From Capsaspora owczarzaki ATCC 30864 (Eukaryota > Opisthokonta > Filasterea), in the NCBI RefSeq assembly GCF_000151315.2, contig NW_011887295.1, positions 1,827,762-1,891,761 of the forward strand: a DNA stretch of 64,000 nt, written 5' to 3'. Of the stretch, positions 43,147 to 53,533 are shown piece by piece. Numbering within the stretch: the stretch's first letter is position 1; the number at the start of each line of letters is the position of its first letter. The position numbers and the translations under genes were made by a program. A model generated the notes under the pieces. That model had not been told where the DNA came from and ran no database searches. It was given only the letters and a program-made list of their open reading frames with translations.

Positions 43147-46100
43147 CGGTGACTTGCTTGTTGTTTCTTTGTTCGTTGAGGAAAAGTCGGTGTTCAGCCG
43201 CGAAAGCCACGAGTTGGGGGTCAATCAGGGGTGTGATGAATTTCCGAGTGTGCAGCTCGTGCGTCGTCCAGTGTTTAGTTTTGTGTGTATAAATTGAAAG
43301 ATAACTAGAAACTTTCGCAATTGTTTGGTTGCTGAGGGAGAACGCTTGATTTTTTTTTCTTCAAACGAGGTTGAACAGATGTTTCGTTCCAGTGTGCACC
43401 TGCAGCACAAATCTCCACTTTAGTGCTTTGGGAGGCAAACATGCTCGAGGTCAACGCTCGAGGTCAACGCGAGGGTATTCAGCAGCTGCGGGGCTACAGG
43501 CTGCTTGAAAGCAACTGGATGTGAACACTCCACCACGGACACTACTGTGCCACTGGTAAACGCACTGGCGAGTCAACGACCAACGACCTCTGTCTAGATC
43601 TGGAGCGGGTCTTCCAGACTTTGTTCACGTTGAGTTTTGCTCAGATTGGTTTCCGTCCAATCGAACGACTCCGTTCTCTTGGACGCTTTTCTGGTTGCCA
43701 TTCAATTTGCTAATTTTTTTCCCCTCAACTCTTATTCCCTTTGGTGACACAGGCCCTAAACACCTTCAAAAAAACCTGTTGTGCAATTTTCGTTGGTCGT
43801 TTCTTGTGTTCAGCCGGCCTTGGTTGCTGTGGGGTTTCAATCAACGTTGCTCCGAAAGCCAACAAGAGAGCCCAAAACAAAAAACGCCCCTGCAAGCGAC
43901 AGAAACAGCTAGAAGCGATCGGCACACTGGACCGGGATCTCTGAGCGCGACGCTTTTAGGGTGTCTGCACGCGCGAGGCTGGACCTTAGTGTGAAGTGTT
44001 AGATCCTCTTTCTCTCTCCGGGTGACTCACACCGTTGTGTGGCTGTTCCTCCTGCTTCCGCACCAGCGCATCTTTGTATTCGATGCACAATGAGAGTGTG
44101 AGTGCGGCAGAGAGAAGTTTTGCAGCCGCGCGAGTGCTGCAGAAGGGGGATTTGAGCCAAAATCTCGAGCCGAGGCACGCGCGCGAAAATCTGTAATGCG
44201 GTGGTGGTTTTTTTTTTTTTTGTAAATAATTCGCTTCATGTTGTCCGAGTTCATTGGCGCATCTCGAAATCTGCAGCACCACACCAGTTGGCATTTTATG
44301 CACCTTTTTTTCATCAGAGCCACAGGGGTCCAAGGGCATTAAACACAGCAAAAAAAGCTCAGTCCTATTTTATTTTATTGTTTTTTTTTTTCTCTTGGTA
44401 ATCATTTTTGGTGTTTGCTCAACCTCGATTTGAAAAGAAGCCTCGTCGCGCGACCTCTCTTTCAATCCTTCCGACGGGCGCTCGCCCCTCTTCCCTCCTA
44501 ACCAATCATTTGTGATTCAATGGCGTCACCAGCGTAGGGGACAGACCGTGGTGCTTGCTGGAGGATGTCTGAGCAGTTTTCCTTTTTTTTTTTCTTTTTT
44601 TTTCGTTTTCCTTCCTTCCTTCCATGGCGTTCTCTCCGAAAAGGCCTTGGGAGCTTTTTTTCCAGCTTATGCTGCTTTTGACGGAATTCCTTGTGTCTTG
44701 CCTGTTTTCCTTATTGCCGCAAGTGTCGACGCAGTGACTGCGAGATTGAGACGTTGATCACACAGCTTTCAGAGGCGAATCTGACGGCCGATTTTGCTGC
44801 CCTTGTTGCCAACCAGAGCAGACCAAAGTAGAAAAAGCAAAAACGAAACGTTTCGCGTTTTGTGGTTTCAGAGTTTGTTGAGCGCTCCTGTTTTGTGCTT
44901 GTCTTGTTGGGATTGTTACTTCGATGCTCCACACACGCGAATTCTCTGGGTTGATGACGAGAGAGAGAGAGAGAGAGAGAGAGCGGCAAAACCAACCCAA
45001 ACAACAGCAAAATCAAGCAGATCAACTTTGATTTTTCGATTGTTGACCCCATTCATTCATTTTTTTTTTTTTTTTTTTTCCGTTTCGTCTTTTCTTTTTT
45101 TTTTTTTTTTTTCGGTGCCACCCCCGTCTCTCTTTGGAGCCGTGTAAGCACCCCCTGTTTCCCCCCTCATGCAGCACCCCCTGTTCTTGCATTTATGTGG
45201 GGGTGGTTGGAGGTGTGGGAACGGCACTGGCTGGTTGCTTGGACGTTTTTCGCTTTTCGATCACTGTTTTTTTGGAAGCAAGCTTTTTTTTTTTCTTCTA
45301 TTATTATGATTGACGCTGTGCTTGCGAGCCCTCTTGTCGCCTTCTTTGCGCGCCCTGCTCGCTCTGCTACCGCGGGGCGTAAGCTGACATGCTCTTGTCC
45401 GTGTCGAAGCTAGCGGCACGGCGGAAGCGGGGCGGCAGAGCGAGCAGCGAGCATGCGCGTGCGTGTCCTATGCGCGTGCATTGGCGCGAAGTCTCGAGAC
45501 TTTTTTTTTTTCTCCTCTCCCACTTCCACCGCCCCCCCTCCCCCCATTCGCTCGTGCGCTGCACACGCATCCAGTGCGACATCGTCATTTCCCCTCATGC
45601 TTTTACGTCCCGCCGCTGGCCTCTGCGCGCATGTGCGTGGCTTTTCTCGTCATGTTGCCGGTGTGCCAGATTTCTTGTTCAGTTCTCTCTCTCTCTCGGC
45701 GCTGGCCCTCGTCCTCTGGCGCCCTCCTGCTGCACACGTCCCTTTCCATTTCGCCGTGTCGTGTGATGCAGTGGCTGTCTCGGGGTGTGGGGGTGGGGGG
45801 TCTGAGTGTCGGCTTTCGCGCTTTGCCATGGGGCCTCGCTGCATGTGTCAATGTTTTTTTTTTTCTTCTTCTTCTGGTTTTTCTCGCTTTTTTTTTTTTT
45901 TTTTTTTTCGCTTTTTTCGCTTTTTTTGTGCGCTCGCCCCTCGTTTTGGTGTGTGTGTGTGTTCGTGTGTGCCGCGCATGTCGCGCAGTGCAATCGTGGC
46001 ATCCACCAGCTCGCTTCATCCAGCAAGCCACTCCCCTCTCTCCCACCCCTCTCTTATCGCGGTCTCTGTCTTTTTTTTTTTTTCAAGTTCTTTTTTTTTT

Positions 46101-46448
46101 TTTTTTTGTATGGTTTTCTCATTGTGTTCTTATTCTTTGATTATGATAATGAATTTTTTTTTTTTTTGGTGGGTTGGTCTCGATTCTGCTTTTTGGCTTT
46201 TCTCAGCACATCGTCCCCTTCTCAGGCCCTTTCTCCCGCTCACTCTGTCTCTCTGTCGTGCGCTTTGAACAACAAAACAGAACCAGAAACAGAACCACAC
46301 CCATACACGCAAGCAAAACAAGAAAAGAATACAACTAAAACAAAGAAAAAAAAAAGAGGACACAAAAAACCAAGAAAAACCTCACCCTCCCGAGTCACCT
46401 CACCCCCCTCCTCTTCTCCGCCCCGCTCCGCCCCGCCTGCCTCCCGCC
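43147..46448. other. 3.3-kb gene-poor region
   Basis: The longest stretch without a recognisable gene. It contains a GCTCGAGGTCAAC tandem pair (43442-43467), a (GA)n run near 44959-44981, several T18-T20 runs (45061-45079, 45097-45112, 45890-45908), CT-rich blocks, and A-rich sequence just before the next start. ORFs here are low-complexity (Phe/Ser/Leu or Lys/Arg) and show no family. No tRNA A/B boxes or snRNA sequence was recognised. It probably contains the upstream promoter and 5' UTR of the receiver-bHLH gene; a non-coding RNA cannot be excluded. Confidence 0.5.
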
Positions 46449-49400
46449 ATGTCGGAAAGACCAGAAGACGCGCTCTATGTCTCGTCGCCGTCGTCGTCGG
46501 ACTCGTCGTCGTTCCCGTCCTCGCCAGGAGAGGACACAAGCAAGGACGCCATGCTAATCGAGCCGACAACAGCCTCGTTGGCAACGCCCGCATGCGCTTC
46601 CACGGCAGAAGACGCCGCCACTGCTGCCTCCGACGCTTCGGGCGCTACGGACGCAATGGCTGTAGTTGCAGCCGGCGACAGCCACACGACGGCCTTCACT
46701 GCGCGCGTCAAAACGCACAGCAAGGCGTCCGAGTACGAGGGCGTCTCCAGACACAACCCTGGAGATATCACCTACAACTCAGCCGCCGCCAAGACCTCCG
46801 ACGAGGGCGCGATTTTCTCAAAGGACCAGTTTGGCTCGTACTATGCCGTCAAGCCTTGCAAGGTGCTCGTCGTCGAAGACCACGAAATCATGCAGCTCCT
46901 TGTCAAAACCTGGCTTGCAAGGCTCAACATTGAGGCCAAGTACGCAGACGACGGCCTGCAGGCTGTGAAATTGGCTGAAGAGCACACGTTTGATGTCATT
47001 TTCATGGACCTCGTCATGCCCGTCATGGATGGTATTCAGGCCTCCAAGATTATTCGGTACGTGCGGTCTCCCTTTTTTTCTTTTCTCACTACCCCTTCTT
47101 ACCCCCCTTGGTTTGACTACATTCACACTGCCTTCACGGAGACTTTCCAAGCACTGACAACTCACACTCTCTTTCTTTCCCTCCATCCTTTAGAACAAGC
47201 AAGACCAGCCGGAATACTCGCACTCCGATTGTCGCCTTCTCGGCACTCGCGCTGCCTTCTGACTTGGCCATCAACGACTTTATGAACAAGCCATTCGGAT
47301 GGGGCGATATTGCGGCTGCCATCGACAAGTGGGGACGCCACCGCCTCTCGTTTGTCATTGATGGCCCTGTGGATCTGAACAAGTATCCAATGGGTGCCTA
47401 CTCTTCGTCGCCCCCCGCCAGCTCGTCAACACCTGCTGTCTCGGATGTCACTGCGATGGATGCATCGTCGCAAAGCGTCCCGTCCCAAGGGCTTGTGTCC
47501 GCCCAGCCCTCCTCCTCCTCCTCTTCGCAGTCCAAGATTGTTTCCAAGGCCGAGAAAGTGGCGTCCATCGACATTTTTGACGATGTTCGCAACCTCGTTT
47601 CCGCTTTCCATCTCTTCCGAGACTCGTCCTCGTCGCACAACGCAAACCGGCCACTGACACCGTCGTCGTCGGAAGTCTCTGCACTTCGTCCAAGACATGC
47701 CTTGGTAAGAGACCGTGTTGGATGTTCTTTTTTTTGTGAGCTTTCATTTGGCTGGCGTGGGCTTGTCGGCAAGGTGTGTGTGTGTGTGAAAGTCACGGCT
47801 TTGCGAATTTTTTTGACTGACTGTTGCTGTTGGCTGCCCAGACCAACCCTTACGAGTCGTGCACGGCTCTGGTGGTGGAAGACGACGAAATCACCCGACA
47901 AGTCTTGCGGGATCAGCTGCTCCAATTCAAGCGCGAGGTCCATACCGCCGCGGATGGCGAGGAGGCTGTTCAAATGTGCAAGGAGCATTTGTACGATCTC
48001 ATTCTCGTGGACATTGAGCTCCCCAAAATCAACGGCTACGAGGCCATCTGCAAGATTCGCCAAGACGGATCTCTCAACCGCCTGTCGTCAGTCATTGCAT
48101 TCACGTCGCAGTACGAGGACAACCATCAGTTCTTCCGGGAGCTGGGCATTGCAAACCTGCGGTCCAAGCCTGAAAAAAAGTACATTACCTCGATGGAAGA
48201 GGTGGAATCTGTCGATTCAGAGCCTCCTGCTGGCGATGAGCCCGACGACAGCTTGCCTGATGGAGGGCATGACGGCGCCGCGAGCACGGCTTCGGGTGCT
48301 CCCGAAATTGCCGCACCGGGTGCCACCGACCCCGCCGCTGAATTTGCACTCCCAGCCAACGCGAAGGCCAAGCGCGTACCTAAAGAGGATGCTGTAAAGA
48401 TTCCCAAACGCAAAGGCCGTCCGCCAAAATACCCCCGTCCTGCGGACGGCGCACTCGGCTCTGCAACGCAACGGCCCCAATTGGACGCCTTGGGTGCTAT
48501 TCTTCTACCCACCGACAGCGAGGCTGCTGCTGTTCGTGGCGCGACGACCGCCGGACCCACACGCGATTTTGCCGCGATTTCTCTGCCTGCCGTGCGTTCG
48601 CCTTCGCCCAGTGCGCCCTTGTTGGCTGTTGCACCACCTTCGTCCACATCCGTACTGACACCTCAACAGGTTGCTCAAATACGTCGCCACGACGCCAAAC
48701 CAGTGTCGCCCATTGTTGCGGCGGTCACCAACAACAACAATAGCAGCGCACTCGGATTGAGCCCCAACGTAGATTTGAGCAACAGGAAACGACGCGCCCC
48801 TGCGGGCGCTAACACCGAGTTTTTCGCCCTGCCCAACAAGCGCTTTGCTCTCGAATCCGACCGATCGGCCGACTCGACGTCAAGCACCCCGTCAGCCATT
48901 CTCTCCAGTTCGACCTCTTCGTCCATGCCGGTCCCTGGAGCCGAGTATGACGTGACTGTGGGGCGACATATCCCATCACCCGCTGTACCCATGAACACGT
49001 CCATGCATGCCACTCCGGTTTCAGCCTCAGTGACACCAGTCCTCGACACTGCGTTGGCGATGGCTTCACACGCGGCCTCGGCATCCATTCCTGCACTCTC
49101 CCACGCCTCCAGCTTGCCAGGGTATGTGCCGTTCAGCAGCTACCCCGGCATGAACATTCCGCCGGCGCAGCTTGCACCCCCACCACCTCCTCCTCCAGTC
49201 TACTCGAACACACCAGCGATGCAGTACCCCCCTCACATTCCACCTTACGGGCCGGCGGCGTTTGGAGCTCCGCTGGGCGGCCTCGTCGGTCCGCAACAGG
49301 CGAGCCAAGCCATGTACGCACGATCGCTTCCGTACCCCGCGCCGGGCTTGTTCTCTCGCTTCCCTCAGCCCGATCCGTCCGAAGCTCTGCGGCAAGCCCA

Positions 49401-50201
49401 CCTGGCAGCCGCAACTGCGTTGATGAACAATAACAACACGTGGCCAGCAAATGGTGGTTCGCACATGCCTCTGCCCCCGCCGCCTCCCCTGCATCCCCAC
49501 GCAATGTCGCACTCTTTGTCGTTTCCCACGGCCCCCTCGCAGCCAGGCTCGCAATCACACACACCTCTCCCGCTCCCACAGCCGACGATGCACTATCCTC
49601 TTGCTCAGCATCCTTCTGCGCCAGTGACGAAGGCAGCAGCAGCAGCAGCACCACCACCACCGCCAGTCCATTCGCTGGCACCACAGGTTCAGCAGCCCGC
49701 ATCGGGTCCGGTCCTGCCTCCGTCCAAAGCCACCGCAGCGGCGGCGACAGCACCCTCAGCAGCAGTAGTAGCAGCTATGGCCGTAGCAACAGCAGGAGCA
49801 GCAGCAACAACAGCGTCGTTGCAAAAATCTCAACAGGAAAGAGAGGACAATAGTCCAAGGTCGGTCGACTCTGATACGAATTCGAGGCCCGAGCCTGGTG
49901 CGCCAATCTACCACTCTGTCGTTTTTAAAGGCAGGAACGACCCTCCAACGCCACCACCACCCGTTGTTACAGACAAAGTTGTCGCAATGGCGCAGGAGTT
50001 GGTTCAGAGCAACCGGTCTCGGCTCGATCCTGAAGATGCCATCACGTATCCGGTGGCCATGTTTGCCAAGAACCGCATGCGGCAACCGTAAGTTTTGTGT
50101 TTTTTTAAATCGACTCCATTTTCTGAAGTTTGTTTCCCTGCTGCTGACTTGTATCCAACGTTGTTTCCTTACGGTTTGGTTTTGGTTGCGCTGCTTCTCT
50201 C

Positions 50202-50238
<37 letters not shown>

Positions 50239-50625
50239 TTGTCTTTTTGCTCTTCCAGGGACACGCCAAAGTCCGTCACATTCCAAAGCAGCCGCGAAAC
50301 GCACAATGCCAAAGAGCAATTCCGTCGCAAGGAAATGAGTGATTGCGTCGAGGACTTGCGCAAGATTGTGCCTGGATGCCACCCGCGCGCCGACAAGGCA
50401 AACGCCCTCAAGCAAGCCGTCCATTTCCTTCTTGATGCCGTTCTTGTCTTGCAGGCCAATCCCGAGGTGGCTGCCCAACTCCCGCTGCCATTGCGTGTCA
50501 TTCCCAACAATCTCAACGTGTTCCAGCTGGAGCCTGCATGTGCCGATGCTCCAGCGGAGGTGGAACGGCTCCCGCCGATCCGTCGTCGTCGCGCCAAAAC
50601 CGACGGCGATGACGATTCGTCCTGA
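46449..50625 (+). CDS. Double response-regulator receiver, AT-hook and bHLH protein
   Basis: Four exons with verified phases: 46449-47056, 47194-47704, 47842-50087 and 50259-50625; 1,243 residues. Receiver 1 (about 136-260): CKVLVVEDHEIMQLLVKTWL with the acidic pair, FDVIFMDLVMPVMDG with phospho-acceptor Asp187, TPIVAFSAL, DFMNKPFGWGD with the Lys. Receiver 2 (about 380-500): CTALVVEDDEITRQVLRDQL, YDLILVDIELPKINGYEA with Asp430, SVIAFTSQ, and LRSKPEKK. Both have every residue needed for phosphotransfer. An AT-hook follows (KRKGRPPKYPRP, about 559-570), then 500 residues of Pro/Ser/Ala/His-rich sequence. Finally comes a bHLH (about 1131-1190): RETHNAKEQFRRKEMSDCVE, DLRKIVPGCHPRADKANALK, QAVHFLLDAV. 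The H-x3-E-x3-R basic pattern predicts E-box binding. It looks like a histidine-phosphorelay-controlled transcription factor; partners are not in this window. Confidence 0.93.
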
Positions 50626-50981
50626 GAGCGCTCGACTAGGGTGTCTTTTTGATTTTCTTTGATGTGCATGTCTTTGTATTCTTTCTTTCTCATCTCTCTC
50701 ACCCCCCTCCCCGCCCCTTCGCCACCCTCCCGATAGTCTGAACTTTCCTCATCATCCATCGTTTTTTTTCTTCTTGTTCTTTTCCACTTCGTTTCGCCTG
50801 CTGGTCCAGAGTCTGTTACATTTTATTAAAACTACCTTCTTGTTGCCTTCAGTGTTTCCTCTGTTTGCCCCACTGAGCCTTTTTTGTTTTGATTTGCTTT
50901 TTGGAATTTCTTCATATTACTTTACCTATATATGTTGCCTTGGCACTCACGGCAGTCTCACTTTGTGTGCTCGAGCTCGCC
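50626..50981. other. Intergenic: receiver-bHLH 3' UTR and TIM29 5' flank
   Basis: 356 bp of T/C-rich sequence. A TATATATG-like AT-rich patch at about 50925-50936 precedes the TIM29 start by roughly 50 bp and could be a core-promoter element. Nothing else seen. Confidence 0.45.
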
Positions 50982-51712
50982 ATGTTTGCACGAATGGGAA
51001 GCGCCGTCCGCGAGAAAATCACCGTCCTGTACGGAGACTACAAGACGGCGACGCTGGACACGATCAAGGCCATCCGCACGCGCCCGCACGTTGCCGCTGG
51101 CTGGGCTGGGCTGTTTGGCTCGCTCGGGTACATTGTCGCAACCAACCCGGCGCCGCAGTCGTACGAGCGGGCAGCCCTCGTCGCCAGCGGAAACGAGCTC
51201 TATCTGCTCTCCCCTGCCGCGCGCAACGCTCGCACGTTCGCCACCGTCCAGAGCGCACGCGAGCTCGCCCAGCAGCACCAATTATACCACCTGTAAGGGG
51301 GTTGGGGGGTTTGATTTCGTTTGTGTCGAGTCGAGAGTGGGCGAGCAAATCCACATGTGTTTCGCTGGTGGTTCTGAGAAGTTTCTTGGCGGTCTTTTTT
51401 TTTTTCTCTCTCTCTTTCTTTTTTAATTCCCTTTGATCTCATTCTGCTTGGTCCGACTGCACCGTTGGTGGTGTTGAGCTAATCATTTGGTCTTGCTGAA
51501 ATTTTTGTTGTAGAGACTTGGTTTTATTCTCGTTGATACTACGGAAGGACACGTCGGCAGACTGCAAGAGCTACAGACACAAGATTGGACAGCTTGAATT
51601 TTCACACCCGCTATCGTTGAGTGCACTCAATACCAAGGTGGTCGACGTTGGAGCAGTCGGGCGCTGGTGGCGATTAGAGCGCACGATGGTTGATTTTGAC
51701 GTTGAAAATTGA
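50982..51712 (+). CDS. TIMM29: TIM29-like subunit of the TIM22 carrier translocase
   Basis: Exons 50982-51292 and 51514-51712, 169 residues. Exon 1 gives LYGDYKTATLDTIKAIRTRP, a hydrophobic segment (HVAAGWAGLFGSLGYIVATN) and SYERAALVASGNELYLLSPA with ARNARTF. Exon 2 continues in phase from LYHL into DLVLFSLILRKDTSADCKSY and ends KVVDVGAVGRWWRLERTMVD before TGA. The DY-x-RP opening, NP-loop, LLxPxxRN, FSL, and the DVGxVGRWW block are those of animal TIM29, a metazoan-type scaffold in the TIM22 complex that inserts carrier proteins into the inner membrane. A one-exon reading would end falsely at 51296 and lose the diagnostic RWW block. The acidic C-terminal extension of animal TIM29 is absent. 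An ATG at 50997 is an alternative start. Confidence 0.82.
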
Positions 51713-52108
51713 TTTGATAGCATTGATGAACCCCTTTGCCAATTGCAGGCCACGGGCGGCCACTCCTTGTTGCGTCCGTATTGTAGGAAGAAGGTGAAAT
51801 AATAATTAGATCTTCCACTGTCTTCTTTCTATTGCTTGCTCGGGTGGCTTTCATTGATGGAAACAACAAAGATTGGTTGTTGTGCACGAATGCATGAGAT
51901 TCAGCCTGCTTTTCACTTTCCATGGATGATAGACCTGCCATTGACTTCTACAACACCAACGACACACAACTCGCTCGCTGGTCATAGCAGATTTTTTCCA
52001 CAAGGCACTGTATTATCAATCTCTTTCGTAACTTTACAACCAACTCGCAACAACATCAACTCTCATCAAACACTTTCTCCCGCGCGCAACCGAGCCGGAG
52101 ACCCCAGT
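51713..52108. other. Convergent 3' region between TIM29 and SPC24
   Basis: 396 bp holding both 3' UTRs. AT-rich with no repeats of note and no gene seen. Confidence 0.6.
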
Positions 52109-53406
52109 TTACATGGACTTTTCCCACAGGTAGTTTGCGATAAAGTAGGGCGTCTGGACCTTAGGATCGAGCGAGAATGGTCGCACATCGTTGTTCTTTG
52201 TCACAAAGCCCTTAACGAGGTTGTCTTGCTCAAAGTCCCACTTGATGTTGGTAATGTTCATGTACAACGAGACAATGCTTCTGCGGGAAGTGGCATGCCG
52301 GAAAATAAGCTTGGTTCGGGATGGCACGCTCTCTCCATTGTTCAAGACAGCACAAGAAAAAAAAAAACAAAAAAACCCCGGATGCAAACCAAGCATCACC
52401 CCTCCGACATACTTGTTTTGAGGAACACCAACAGTGCGGGCTTGCTCGACTGCCTGTCGCCGAGCTTGGATGGCATCGAGATCGCCGTCCAATTTGTGCA
52501 TGGTGCTCGTGAGCGCTTGGTTGTCCCGGTCCAAGTGGTTGATGGACTTTGCCAATGCAAACTTGTCATTCTCGATATTCTGCAGCACCTCCGCATGCTG
52601 GTTGTCGGGCGTTGCGCGAACGCACTTGCTCTCTTCGGCGCTCAACTTTGCGGTAAGTTCTGTTTTTGTTTGGGGGGAGGGGAGAGGATGGTGATGATGC
52701 AAGTGAGTTCAATGGGTGATTCGAGCTGTGATTGATCGTTCATCACGAAAGCGAGTTGCAAAGTGCAAAGGTCTACACGAAGCGAGGAAGAAATACAAAA
52801 ACCAACCAGTTCAAGAAGCACGAAACAACCAAAAAAAAAAAGAAAAAAAAAAAGGTGAAACCGTTTCAAACTGCTAGATTTTTCGGCCTTTCTGTTGAGA
52901 GCGTTTCCAACTCTTCCACACTCGTTTTTCCACGCTCCTTTGACATCTTGATACGCATTCACCACACTCTGTCATGTGTGCATGAGGGACACGGTGACAG
53001 CCGAGGCGCACGGGACTTGCAACAGTTCGAGTTTGGCGGCAAAAAGCAGCAGCCAGCGTTTTTCAAACTGTTTTTGGGTTTTTGGTTTTTGGTTTTCACC
53101 CAAACGACACTACGCCGCCCTTTGTGCTCTGCACTTGGAAGCAGCACAGTCACCCATCTCGAGCCGTATTCATGGTTGTGTGCTACAGCAAAAATTGTCG
53201 ACAATGGGGTGCGGGGCGGGGCGTTGGAGCGAGGCTCGTGTACCTAGAATGGCTGCTTTGCTAGCGAGTTCGCGCTGCTCGTGAATGTCGCTGACTTGGC
53301 GCTGCAGTTGCATGATCTCAGACACTTCGCGAACATCGTCGCCCTGGGTGAAAACACGCGTTGCCTCGCGCATGAGCTCGCCAGTGGTTTGGAACGTCAC
53401 AGACAT
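52109..53406 (-). CDS. SPC24: SPC24 kinetochore protein (NDC80 complex)
   Basis: Start ATG at 53406, stop TAA at 52109-52111, with three or four exons. The N-terminal exon gives MSVTFQTTGELMREATRVFT and EVSEIMQLQRQVSDIHEQRE. A central coiled-coil exon follows (52420-52655: LTAKLSAEESKCVRATPDN, ENDKFALAKSINHLDRDNQA and LDGDLDAIQARRQAVEQA). The C-terminal globular exon is RRSIVSLYMNITNIKWDFEQ followed by DNLVKGFVTKNNDVRPFSLD and YFIANYLWEKSM. That last exon aligns with the human SPC24 head (LYHQVSKIEWDYE, MVKGI, FISDYLW), the RWD domain that pairs with SPC25 and contacts the inner kinetochore. The total of about 200 residues matches the family. The exact donor of the first intron, a long one (about 580 bp), was not confirmed. 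Confidence 0.83.
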
Positions 53407-53533
53407 TGATCTTTGTTTTCAATGAATTATCAATAACGACTGACTGGACTCCCAAATCGAGTTCAGCCACTTTGGATTTTCCAGTAGACAGCACATGAGG
53501 AGTGACATCAACAATGCAAGCAAATGAGACGGT

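Noticed and set aside
46130-46448. A possible upstream exon for the receiver-bHLH protein
   Set aside because: A-rich and C-rich low-complexity sequence without a clear donor or conserved residues; the ATG at 46449 is suitable.
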